From NCBI GenBank assembly GCA_951394045.1, contig OX595988.1, positions 2,867,352-2,931,351 on the forward strand: 64,000 nt of DNA. Direction: 5' to 3'. Shown here piece by piece: positions 10,284 to 19,418 of the stretch. The DNA comes from Nitzschia sp. DOCU1 (taxonomy: Eukaryota > Bacillariophyta > Bacillariophyceae > Bacillariales > Bacillariaceae). The notes under the pieces were generated by a model. The model was not told the origin of the DNA. It saw nothing but the letters and a program-made list of their open reading frames with translations, and searched no databases. The translations under genes and the position numbers were made by a program. Position 1 is the first letter of the stretch. Each line of letters begins with the position of its first letter.

Positions 10284-12653
10284 ATGGGATCGTCTGCTAT
10301 TATGGACGACTCGACTCGTTATCGAGGTCGTACGACCCTCGTCCAAGTTCCCAGTGGAGGTGACGACGACAATGACAATCATCGAAAACGTCAGAGCACC
10401 AAAGTACGACGACGACGTCGTCGTCCACCCGAAGAACCTTTTGGGATCTTGTTTATCAAAGTGGGTGCTACCTTGTTGGCGTTTTGTTTGACGTTATTTT
10501 GGTGTTATCGTCGAATGGTACCCTACGATCCAGAGTATGGTGTGGTAGAAGAAATTGTGTATGTGGTAGATGACACGATTCCAAACGATGATCATGCGGC
10601 TGGTGCTGTAGTAGTCGAACAGAAGGAATTGCCGCCAGAAAACAGTTCTTTGATTTTGCAACCACATGCCTCCTCGTCGGAAGAAAAAGACAGTAGTAGC
10701 AGCAACAGCCAAGATTATACTGCCAAGGATGAAGCGCAGCTGGCACTATTAATGAAGCAACAAAAAAAGGCTGCCGAAGAAGCCGCAGCAAAGGCAGAAG
10801 AAGCCAAGCTGGCAGAAACGGCACCTCCCTTGCCCACCTTTGACTTGTCGGATGCTTCCGAGTGGGATGCGTATGGTATTTTGAAACATACCGACGGTAG
10901 TTCCTTGCCAGCAGTAGCAGCAGCAGGAAATACTACTACTTTGGATAGTGTCCAAGCCACTGATAGCAACACGACTACATCCTTTTGGCAAGTGGCGCAA
11001 GAATTACGTAAACGCTTTGCCGAAACCTATGGGACAGAAAACATTGCCCGTATGTTGTTGGACAAGGGCATGACCACCTTTGGAGCACCGCCTGATGCTG
11101 ACCAACCTCCTGGTGACGTAGTGTCGACTGCTTGTCGTCTCGCACAAGCAAAACGTGAACAACGTCCTTTTCGGGTCGCCTTTGGAGGGTATTCAGTAAC
11201 GGCAGGTCGAGGCAATCGGTTTGAACAATCCTTTCCCTTTCAAATGCAACGATTACTAACGGACGTCTTTACCAAGGCTGGAATTCCTGACTTGCAAGTT
11301 ACCAATGCGGCCATTGGTGGGTGCCCAGCCTTTCCTTATGGATGGTGTATGAAAAACTTTTGGGGAGACGCACCTGATGTGGTCAGTTGGGATTATAGTA
11401 TGAACGAAGCAGGAGGCGTTCCTCAAGGCTTGGAAGCCTATGTACGGCATTTAGTGGCAACCTTTCCGGTTGTGCCCAAACTCATTGTCAAGGATACGTA
11501 TTTGGCAGGGCAACGACGAGATGTATTGGGAGCGTATGCGATGTTACTAAAAGATCCTGTAGTAATACATACAGGGCCAGCGGTCAAGCCATTTTTGGAA
11601 CGCAAGGAGGAACACAATCCAATTGGATTTCAAGAATGGCGCAAATTTGGTGCTCCGATTGGTGCCCCGGGACAAGCGTTGCACCATCCTGCCTTGAAAG
11701 AACATGAAATGATTGGATGGATGCTGGCCATGCACTTTTTGACGGCTCTAGAATATCTAGAATCAAAATCCACCAATGGTGGCAACGACCTTCAGTGCTC
11801 GGATATGGATTGTGCTAGGCCGTCAGTATTGCCGCGTCCAATGACGGGGTCGAATACAACCGTATACGATGATATTCTCTTTGGACATGCTATTTCCAAC
11901 AACACAAATGCCAAAGAGGAATGGTTCCTGAATCCCATTCATTGCCGAACTACTTTCCAGCCGATTGTGAGTGGCGATTTGAGTGAAATTGTCGTTAGCG
12001 GCACGATCGCCGAAGATCTGGACGTGACCCTTCCCAAATCACAAATGTACTACAATCAAGGTTGGACCTTTGATTTGTCGGAAGAAGAAAAGTTGACTAA
12101 ACGGCAATTGTCCCTGTATCCCAACGGTTTGGGCTTTGTAGACTCCAAGGAAGCCTATTATGGAATCTACGAATCGCCCGTCATGCAATTATTGTTGCCC
12201 TACGAGAGCAACAGCAACAACAATAGTCCGAGAATCGGACAAGCTGCCAAGGATTGGTTTGAATCCATTGTAATTTGTCAAGTCAACGAAAAACGCGAGC
12301 CCGATGCTTGCAATATGGAATCGGATATTGGATTTACCGTCGGAGGCGCCAATGTGACGACCCCACACATGATGAAAGACATGGGAACCTTGTATTTGGG
12401 CAAACCCGTCTGTGCCAAACTGGATATTCCTTTGAATGCTACATTGACTTCGCACAATCAACTAGTAGCTGCGTCGTCGTCAAAACTCGAGGTAGATCAA
12501 GTGGGAGTTTTGGTGGAAATCAATGTGACCAATCCGCACATTGCCCATATCCATCAAGCTTGTTCGGTATCTCATGTGGTGTGGGAACAAAAGCAAATGC
12601 CTGTATCATTGCCAAGTAACCAACATCAGTATGACACTGCGACCGCGGCGTAA
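10284..12653 (+). CDS. Membrane-anchored SGNH-hydrolase-like protein
   Basis: Single-exon protein of 789 residues starting at ATG 10284. A basic N-terminus (RRRRRR, 42-47) precedes one transmembrane segment (about 53-75), giving a type II signal-anchor topology with the bulk in the lumen or outside. An Ala/Glu/Lys-rich stalk lies at 150-180. Residues about 297-480 look like an SGNH fold: FGGYSVTAGRGN replaces the GDS block with Ser304 as possible nucleophile, NAAIGG fits block II, DYSMNE fits block III, and HHPALKEHEMIGW could supply the late His. Several NxT/NxS sequons fit glycosylation. Family assignment is from motif spacing only and the substrate is unknown; a carbohydrate esterase acting on cell-wall or secreted glycans is a reasonable guess. 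Confidence 0.7.
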   Translation: MGSSAIMDDSTRYRGRTTLVQVPSGGDDDNDNHRKRQSTKVRRRRRRPPEEPFGILFIKVGATLLAFCLTLFWCYRRMVPYDPEYGVVEEIVYVVDDTIPNDDHAAGAVVVEQKELPPENSSLILQPHASSSEEKDSSSSNSQDYTAKDEAQLALLMKQQKKAAEEAAAKAEEAKLAETAPPLPTFDLSDASEWDAYGILKHTDGSSLPAVAAAGNTTTLDSVQATDSNTTTSFWQVAQELRKRFAETYGTENIARMLLDKGMTTFGAPPDADQPPGDVVSTACRLAQAKREQRPFRVAFGGYSVTAGRGNRFEQSFPFQMQRLLTDVFTKAGIPDLQVTNAAIGGCPAFPYGWCMKNFWGDAPDVVSWDYSMNEAGGVPQGLEAYVRHLVATFPVVPKLIVKDTYLAGQRRDVLGAYAMLLKDPVVIHTGPAVKPFLERKEEHNPIGFQEWRKFGAPIGAPGQALHHPALKEHEMIGWMLAMHFLTALEYLESKSTNGGNDLQCSDMDCARPSVLPRPMTGSNTTVYDDILFGHAISNNTNAKEEWFLNPIHCRTTFQPIVSGDLSEIVVSGTIAEDLDVTLPKSQMYYNQGWTFDLSEEEKLTKRQLSLYPNGLGFVDSKEAYYGIYESPVMQLLLPYESNSNNNSPRIGQAAKDWFESIVICQVNEKREPDACNMESDIGFTVGGANVTTPHMMKDMGTLYLGKPVCAKLDIPLNATLTSHNQLVAASSSKLEVDQVGVLVEINVTNPHIAHIHQACSVSHVVWEQKQMPVSLPSNQHQYDTATAA

Positions 12654-13216
12654 CAAGATAAAATCCATGAATACAAGAACAATAAACGCAACGCCTTGGG
12701 ACACAACCGATCGCATGTCACGCCTCTACTAGGAATCTACTGCTAGCTAGTCTCTTGAATTAAAGGACGATGTAGTAGTCCTGCGAATAATGTTCAAATG
12801 CTTTTTTGTATAACGACTGTTGGGCAGAGCCCTGTTGTGTGACCTATCAGCATCCAGAGTGAGGCGACGATACATAGGGACGAAGGAACTATGGTGAGGG
12901 AACAATCAAATAGTAGAAACACAGTGTAAGCGATACTTTCGTGGTGGCTCGCCGAGGAGGGAGTGAGTCGACGTCATCACGGTTGAGTCGAATGAATCAA
13001 TCAAGTTGGTCGATCGTGTCGCCTGTCCTCCACCCGGTGGGTGCGCGTTCCGTTTCCAGACTTTGGTGGGAAAGTCCGGGTCCTTTTTCATTCCTGCGAC
13101 AACTTTTTTCCAACGACTCCCTCTTTCCTTGAAAAAACTGACTGACCATGGTTCATTGATTCCCTCAAAGCCTACTAGTAGAAGTACGATTCCCTCCATT
13201 CAGCAAAGCAAAAGTC
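12654..13216. other. Intergenic, 5' region of VPS4
   Basis: About 560 bp between the SGNH-like gene and VPS4. No supportable gene. Presumably the 3' UTR of the former and the promoter and 5' UTR of the latter. Confidence 0.5.
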
Positions 13217-14575
13217 ATGGAAAATAACTTTTGTGCGCAAGCCATTGAACTGATCCAAAAGGCCATTGAAGCCGATCAAAAGGAAGAGTATGAATCCGCT
13301 TTGAGCCATTATCGCGATGCCTTGTCGCGCTTTACGCTGGCCATTAAATACGAACAAAATCCGGCCCGCAAAAAGTTACTCATGGAACGCACGGAAGGCT
13401 ACATGAAACGAGCCGAAGAATTGCGCGATTTTGTCAACACTAAAAAGAAACAATCGGAAGCCGATAAAGCAGGAGGGGCGGCGGCCAAAAAAGGGACTGG
13501 CAATAATGGCGGCGAATCCAAAGAAGATGATGCAGAAACGAAAAAGTTGCGGGGTGCCTTGGCGGGTGCTATCTTGGCGGAAAAGCCGGATGTCAAGTGG
13601 GAAGACGTGGCTGGTCTGGAACGAGCCAAGGAAAGTTTGAAGGAAACGGTGATTATGCCCGTCAAATTCCCGCAACTCTTTGTGGGAGAACGCAAACCCT
13701 TCAAGGGCATTTTGTTGTTTGGACCTCCCGGGACTGGCAAGTCGTACCTTGCCAAGGCGGTAGCTACTGAAGCTGACTCGGTGTTTATTTCCGTGAGTAG
13801 TGCGGATCTCATTTCCAAATGGCAGGGAGAATCTGAAAAGTTGGTACGAAACTTGTTTGAGATGGCTCGTGAAGCCGAGGGGAGTCGCGCCATTATTTTT
13901 CTAGACGAAGTAGACTCGTTGTGTGGAAATCGGCAAGAAGGAGAGTCCGATTCGTCACGTCGTGTCAAGACTGAGTTTTTGGTGCAAATGGATGGTGTGG
14001 GCAAATCCGAAGGTGGCGTGTTGGTGCTAGGCGCCACTAATGTTCCCTGGGTCATTGATGCTGCGATTCGTCGTCGATTCGAAAAGCGAGTCTACATTCC
14101 TTTGCCAGACGCAAAGGCACGAACCTTCATGGTCAAATTGCATCTGGGTGATACTCCCAACAACTTGGTGGAAGCAGATTTTGTAAAGCTGGGGGAACTC
14201 ACTGAAGGTGCCAGTGGATCCGATATCGAAGTCATGGTCAAGGAGGCACTCATGGAACCCCTGCGAAGATGCCAACAAGCACGGCAATTTCTCATCGACA
14301 AAGATGGAAAATACATTCCTTGTGAAAAGTATCCCAACTGTGCCTTTTGCACTCCCAAGCTTTCGTCGGATCCACCGGGCATGGACTATACATGCAAACA
14401 TTGTGGGGCATTGCGAATGGTGCTCTGGGATGTACCTCCCGACAAGCTTGATGCTCCTCCGGTCCGCTTTTCTGATTTTGAAAAGGTCATGCGACACTCT
14501 CATAGTACCGTCTCTCCGGCGGAACTCAAGAAATTTCAAGAGTGGACAGCACAATTTGGTCAAGATGGAGCGTAA
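13217..14575 (+). CDS. VPS4: VPS4 AAA ATPase (ESCRT-III disassembly)
   Basis: 452 residues, single exon, start ATG 13217. An N-terminal MIT domain (about 1-75) would bind ESCRT-III tails. A charged linker follows, then one AAA cassette: Walker A GPPGTGKS at 169-176, Walker B IIFLDE at 226-231, and arginine fingers in RRRFEKR (285-291). The C-terminal helix region (FSDFEKVMRHSHSTVSPAELKKFQEWTAQFG) is typical of VPS4. Function: ATP-driven disassembly of ESCRT-III filaments in multivesicular-body sorting, cytokinesis and membrane repair. Odd point: the beta-domain insertion carries a five-cysteine cluster (Cys369, 375, 378, 393, 396) with two CxxC pairs, resembling a zinc ribbon. To my knowledge yeast, human and plant VPS4 lack it. 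Confidence 0.95.
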   Translation: MENNFCAQAIELIQKAIEADQKEEYESALSHYRDALSRFTLAIKYEQNPARKKLLMERTEGYMKRAEELRDFVNTKKKQSEADKAGGAAAKKGTGNNGGESKEDDAETKKLRGALAGAILAEKPDVKWEDVAGLERAKESLKETVIMPVKFPQLFVGERKPFKGILLFGPPGTGKSYLAKAVATEADSVFISVSSADLISKWQGESEKLVRNLFEMAREAEGSRAIIFLDEVDSLCGNRQEGESDSSRRVKTEFLVQMDGVGKSEGGVLVLGATNVPWVIDAAIRRRFEKRVYIPLPDAKARTFMVKLHLGDTPNNLVEADFVKLGELTEGASGSDIEVMVKEALMEPLRRCQQARQFLIDKDGKYIPCEKYPNCAFCTPKLSSDPPGMDYTCKHCGALRMVLWDVPPDKLDAPPVRFSDFEKVMRHSHSTVSPAELKKFQEWTAQFGQDGA

Positions 14576-14674
14576 TACACTAGTCCGTCCTTCATCTATA
14601 ATGTAGGCTCTTTATATTCTAGTCTACTACTCCTACCTAGTAGCTAATTCGATAGAGACTTGCTTGCATAATGA

Positions 14675-16318
14675 CTACCTACTATTGTTACTCTTGACAT
14701 CATTCATCGTCGTAGACGATGATAATGATGATTCGTGCTTGGCTCCCTTTCGTCGCTGCCCTCGCCGCGCCACGGCAACCGTCTTGTCGCCCGCCTTTTC
14801 TCCCACGGACCAATGCGCCAAATCGTATTGTCGAGCAACAAAGTGAATCAATTTGCGTTTTCGACCACCCATTCCCGTGGGGAAGATGTACACTTGATCC
14901 ATGCAATCGCTTAAATTCTCGGTACGTTTCAAAAAGTCGGTGATTTGTTCCTGAATGGCAAGGGTTTCGTCCGCCGTCCAATCGTTGCTACTAGGCGCCA
15001 CACTATTACAATCTGTAGTAGTAGTTGTCGTCGTAGTGGTAGTAGTAGACTTGGAATGAAAGAGTTGCAATCGGACCACTTTCATGTCGGCTTGGCACTC
15101 GGGGTCTGCCTTAGAGAACATGTCCTTTGCCACAGATAGTTTGTTGGGATCCCAGGCCACTATGATATCATTTTTCGGTGTCGCTTCCCACGGATCCATA
15201 CGCATCAAAGCCGTGCGATAGATAGAATGGCTTTCCAAAAAGAGTCGCCGATCCGTCTCTAGCAGGGCCTTGGCCGTTCGTCGTGCCGCATTCAGACTAG
15301 TCCGTGTTTCTTTTTCGTTACTATAATCGGCTGCTTTGGCCAAAGCATCCCAATCTGCTTGGTTCCCAATGACTTGGCAAAACGTGGGCGACTGTGGATA
15401 CGAGACAGTGGCGGAATTTTGTCCCGTGGCATGATAAATGTTGGGATTCCTCACTTGCTGCGACAGTTTGCCAACACAACAGGGGGCAACCACAATCGCC
15501 GTCGCTTGGACCGAGACTGCCTTGCGCAGTGTGACATCCGTTGCTTCCCCACAAAGATGCAACGCCAGTGCCATGTCAAACGATTGAGTGTACTGCTCCA
15601 CCGGCCCATGAAATGTAAACAAATTTTCCAGTATGCCGTCTCGACCACAACTTGCAAATGCACTATCATTTCCAGGAACATTCATCGTCGCATTACTTTT
15701 CGATTGATACTTGGAAGCATACACTGGATCCGTTCCAATCTCCTGTACCACGAGCTCGACTTTTTGATGCATTAAATCAAGTGATCGCTTGCGCAAATCC
15801 ACAACAACAATTCGACAAGTGGGAAGTAACAATGCAAGTGGGATACCGAGATGGCCGGACCCGCCACCAAAATCGACAATGGTAAATGGCTCATCATCGT
15901 CGATATCAGATGATTGCAGTTTCGTCGATGGAATCAATGGAAGTATACATCGAAGCATGGATTGAAGCTGTTGTTCTTTTCGTTTGGCCCGGTCTGGCTT
16001 GGCCAATTGCCCAGGATGGGTGCCCCCAACCCGGGCCGATGGTGGGAGCTGATCAAAGGGCCAGGACGGATGATGATCAGCAGCAACAGTAGCAGCAGGT
16101 GGCAACGGTGGAATACAGACATAATCGGGCTGGACATGGGGTAAAATATTCGCCAGGACTTGTTCAAAATGTTTTAATCGAACACCATGAACCCCGACGA
16201 CGGGGAGCAACGATGGTGGCTGTGGGTGTTGGTGGCTGGTTTTGGTGGTTGTCGCCCCTGGTGATAATTCCTGATTCATGCTGGTGACGGCCTCGCTACT
16301 ACTCACAGCTTGGTCCAT
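14675..16318 (-). CDS. Class I SAM methyltransferase, GSTCD-like
   Basis: About 547 residues from ATG 16318; a TTG two codons upstream was rejected as start. Motif I is VDFGGGSGHLGIPLA (near 149), followed by an acidic strand-2 end IVVVDLRKRSLDLM. A downstream ALHLCGEATD and APCCVGK pair is characteristic of the GSTCD / methyltransferase-25-like family, where the HxCG..TD and PCC motifs replace the usual motif IV. A Thr homopolymer (about 12 residues) and two low-complexity stretches interrupt the second half. The substrate is not established in the family; RNA is a common suggestion. Its 3' end lies 99 bp from the VPS4 stop in convergent orientation. Confidence 0.82.
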   Translation of the reverse strand: MDQAVSSSEAVTSMNQELSPGATTTKTSHQHPQPPSLLPVVGVHGVRLKHFEQVLANILPHVQPDYVCIPPLPPAATVAADHHPSWPFDQLPPSARVGGTHPGQLAKPDRAKRKEQQLQSMLRCILPLIPSTKLQSSDIDDDEPFTIVDFGGGSGHLGIPLALLLPTCRIVVVDLRKRSLDLMHQKVELVVQEIGTDPVYASKYQSKSNATMNVPGNDSAFASCGRDGILENLFTFHGPVEQYTQSFDMALALHLCGEATDVTLRKAVSVQATAIVVAPCCVGKLSQQVRNPNIYHATGQNSATVSYPQSPTFCQVIGNQADWDALAKAADYSNEKETRTSLNAARRTAKALLETDRRLFLESHSIYRTALMRMDPWEATPKNDIIVAWDPNKLSVAKDMFSKADPECQADMKVVRLQLFHSKSTTTTTTTTTTTDCNSVAPSSNDWTADETLAIQEQITDFLKRTENLSDCMDQVYIFPTGMGGRKRKLIHFVARQYDLAHWSVGEKAGDKTVAVARRGQRRKGAKHESSLSSSTTMNDVKSNNSR

Positions 16319-16689
16319 TTTCAATTACACCTGCATCATTCGAGAGCTAATAGAGAATGGATAAAAGCAACAGAGCACAAGATAAGTTTTTGCTGTGGGG
16401 CGTGGTCGACAAAATGATGAATGGCCTCTCGGCACGAGAAAACGTGAAGCTAAAAAAATCGCACGTCAGCAATATCGGCAAATGGACTCTCCCGTCTAGT
16501 ACCGACTAGCTACTAGAGAGTAGAGCTATCATAGTGAGGCATAGAGCAGCGCAACTTTTATCATCTTATAGTCGTATAAGCTACCACAAGTACTAATAGG
16601 TAAACGCTACCTCCATTTTGACCTTGTGTCATAACAATACATTACATGTAAAACTTGCCTACTTCTCAGCATGCACGACCGAAACCAAT
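16319..16689. other. Intergenic region, no gene seen
   Basis: About 370 bp between the methyltransferase 5' end and the 3' end of the tetraspan gene. No supportable coding or RNA feature. Confidence 0.5.
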
Positions 16690-17580
16690 TTACTTCGTTT
16701 CGTCGTACGCCTCGGCCGGTGTGGGGTGCTGTTCTTCCTGCACGGCCTCACCCTTGACGATCACCACATTGCTCTCTTCTACTGTTCCATCTGGATTGCG
16801 TTGATATGTGACCGTTTGGGACTGTTGAGGCTCACTCCTCGAAAATTGAGGCGGCTTGAAAACATAAGTCGAAACGCCCGCCACAAACCAAAGGGCGACA
16901 CTGGAAATATTAAGTTCATAACCTGTACCCCACTCGCATTCATCTCCAAACGTTTCTCGAACAGTCGGGGAGCCACTTTCCAAGTATTGTAGAACAGGAT
17001 TGTCCAAACAAAGACTAGACGTGTGAAGAAACAAAGTGAGCCCTTGCAACAAGCATGTAAAGAAAAACGTGTTTCCAATCATCTTCCAACGTGCTTCGGA
17101 TACAGTTCCCATGCAAGAATAGAAATAGGCAAAGATGACGCCGAGTCCACCAAAGAACACTGCCATCAGAGAAAAGGCCATGGTCGTGCGAGCCCTGGCG
17201 TCCAGTTCATAATCGAAATTCAAGTCTCGACTCAGGTAGCTGTAGCTGCGACAGGTGGTAATGACCCAGGTCTCATCTCCCACTTGGGTATATTCACTGG
17301 TACGGTAACTCCAGACTCCACCGTATAGAATCGCGTCGCTCTTTTCTTGCGGAAATTCTATAGTCTCACAGTACATGGTTCCAGCCGTCCCACAAATCAC
17401 GGCAACCGTAGCCAGAACGGCCGGGGTAAATGCTAGGAGCCAATGTTTGCAATCGATTCTACGAGAAAAACAATAAAAGCATGATGAGATTGATGACAAC
17501 ACATACAGCACAACACAAACAGCCGCGAATATTCATTCGGAAGCCAAAAACTCAGCGCTTTCGACGATCTCTTACCCCAT
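16690..17580 (-). CDS. Four-pass membrane protein with 5-nt first exon
   Basis: The main exon (17458-16690) has no ATG in a sensible place. A start ATG with 5 coding bases (17580-17576, ATGGG) followed by donor GTAAGA splices to acceptor CTCGTAG at 17459, giving MGIDCKHW.. and 257 residues. Four hydrophobic segments are clear: LLAFTPAVLATVAVICG, TMAFSLMAVFFGGLGVIFAY, NTFFFTCLLQGLTLFL and ISSVALWFVAGVSTYVF. The loop after the first segment carries paired Cys residues and a YGGVWSYR motif, and the tail is hydrophilic and acidic. The layout resembles claudin/tetraspan-like proteins, but I cannot assign a named family. The tiny first exon is an inference from splice signals; an unseen longer upstream exon is possible. 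Confidence 0.72.
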
Positions 17581-18024
17581 GATGTAGTTTGTTAATGCTT
17601 GTGATTGACTGCTACCTCTAATGACGATCTTTCAGGCAGAACGTTGGTAGTGGTAAAGCTTGTTATTGACTTTCCCTTCGTGTGCAAGTGCCGTTGTAAC
17701 GATGGTGACACGCAATGGGAATGTTGATCTGGTGAGAACCCTGCGATCTCACCGCGAAAGTCATGGTCGTCTCCGTCACAGATTTTCCTTGCGTCTCCGT
17801 CGGTTCGTTTCGCCGGTAAACGGCCGAATTCCATTTTCTACCCGGATTTCAAGCCCAAGCTTGAAAGGCTATGTGACGTCAGCGGGAAGAAAACCATCGA
17901 CAGCTTTTTTGCTTCCGACCCTCGCCACAAACCACGACCATCCAACAACAACTTCCCGGCCCGAGCTTTGACCATTTGCACCATCCAAACCATAACCTAC
18001 AAACACTATTTCTTATTTCCAGGC
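17581..18024. other. Divergent promoter region
   Basis: About 440 bp between divergent genes. A TTTCTTATTTCCAG sequence ends two bases before the ATG at 18025 and looks like a splice acceptor, so the downstream gene may have a 5' UTR intron here. Confidence 0.45.
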
Positions 18025-18999
18025 ATGTGGTCATCAATACCCTCCAGCCGCTTGGCTTTGAAATTTGCTCGAGCCGCTCCGATCGCGGCGGTCATGGCAG
18101 GATATGCGTCGTACGTCCACCCTAACACGGTTTCTGGACGAGAGGACCAATGGTCTCATTTCACATCCTGCGATCAAGGTCAAACTGCTACGGATAATAA
18201 ATCTCGTCTTGATCGCAAGCAAACAACTCTCCAAAGAGCTTCTACTACCGGTGGATCGACACCTGCTACCACTAGTACTACCGCCCGCCGATTTGATACA
18301 CAAACGCAACTGGATGAAATTCGCAAAACCGAACAAGAAATGTTGTTACGATGGGAACGAGACGAAGATGGATGGCGTGAACTTCCTGCAAGAGCTTGGC
18401 CTGCCTATCAGCCCAATCCAGAACAATTAAAAGGCATTCAAGTGCAAGTCCAAGAACACAAGTGCAATGCTACTACCGTAACGAAGGATGGACACTACCG
18501 TGCCAATGATGATTTGTGTACACAACTACTGTTCAACATGGCTACCGCATTGGTCTTTTACAATGTGGATCCACAACGTGGCCTAGAACAATATGAAGCA
18601 TTGGCCAAACGGGGGCATGTGGATTCCATGGTAGCGTGCGGCATTATTCTAGTCGAAGGCATGGGCGTTCCTCCCCAAGAACACAAAGGCATTGAATGGC
18701 TCGAACAGGCGGTAGCACAAAACTCCGCTCAAGGATGTTACGAGTTGGCAAGTGTCTTGTACACTGGCATTGATGGCGTCATTGACGAAGATCCACAAGG
18801 CGCCTTTGAACTCTTTCGACGAGCGGCAGAACAAGATCATACGGGTGGAATGTACATGATGGCCGATTGTTTATTGGAAGGAGAGGGTACAGAGGCCAAT
18901 GTGGGCCGCGCCATTCCATTATTTTACAAAGCAGCCGAACGCGGGCATCGATATTCCCGGCAAGTGATTCGGGAGCTACTAGCTGCTAGTAGAAAGTAG
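18025..18999 (+). CDS. Sel1-repeat (TPR-like) protein
   Basis: 324 residues from the first ATG (18025); upstream in-frame sequence begins only with TTG. The N-terminus (MWSSIPSSRLALKFARAA) is Arg/Ser/Ala-rich without acids, suggesting a mitochondrial presequence or signal anchor; this is inferred. The second half has three to four Sel1 repeats of about 36 residues: GLEQYEALAKRGHVDSM, GIEWLEQAVAQNSAQGC, AFELFRRAAEQDHTGGM and AIPLFYKAAERGHRYS, each with the A..G...A helix-packing pattern. Sel1 solenoids are protein-protein scaffolds, for example in ER-associated degradation and assembly factors. No enzyme domain is present and the partner is unknown. Confidence 0.82.
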   Translation: MWSSIPSSRLALKFARAAPIAAVMAGYASYVHPNTVSGREDQWSHFTSCDQGQTATDNKSRLDRKQTTLQRASTTGGSTPATTSTTARRFDTQTQLDEIRKTEQEMLLRWERDEDGWRELPARAWPAYQPNPEQLKGIQVQVQEHKCNATTVTKDGHYRANDDLCTQLLFNMATALVFYNVDPQRGLEQYEALAKRGHVDSMVACGIILVEGMGVPPQEHKGIEWLEQAVAQNSAQGCYELASVLYTGIDGVIDEDPQGAFELFRRAAEQDHTGGMYMMADCLLEGEGTEANVGRAIPLFYKAAERGHRYSRQVIRELLAASRK

Positions 19000-19418
19000 C
19001 TCAATCAGCAAAACAATCAGTACTTGCTTCGGGTATATATGGTGCTGCGCATGTCTCTGTAGGGCTATTTCGCGTACCAGATAGACAGGGTGGTGGATAG
19101 TTATCGTAGTATGTAGTAAAAAGCCGATATCTCTTGTCGACGATCGACATCCAAAAGAGGCTAAAATTGACACGATGACTGATTCGACCAAATGGATTCG
19201 ACGGATCCAACCGTGCGCGCCAATTTTGTGACATGGAGAGGCTGGCGCGGCACTTTTGCGCACGGTGTTGGATTTTTCACGGTTGTTCTTTGTTCTGGAG
19301 GACGACGAGTGAATGATGAGCTTCCCATCTGCTTCTTCATTGCTATTGTTACTTTCAGTTGCTCCTCATCGGAAAGGCAGCGAGGCATCAATATACTTCT
19401 TTCCATAGAGATTGCCAA
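19000..19418. other. Intergenic region, possible 5' UTR intron acceptor
   Basis: About 420 bp. A TTACTTTCAG acceptor-like sequence (ending near 19358) precedes the next start codon by 60 bp and may mark a 5' UTR intron. Nothing else is supportable. Confidence 0.4.

Noticed and set aside
13399..14055. 218-residue open frame antisense to VPS4
   Set aside because: Shadow of the VPS4 coding sequence.
10284..14575. Bacterial-style operon of neighbouring same-strand genes
   Set aside because: Spacing of more than 500 bp, a eukaryotic gene set and introns nearby; no operon logic applies.
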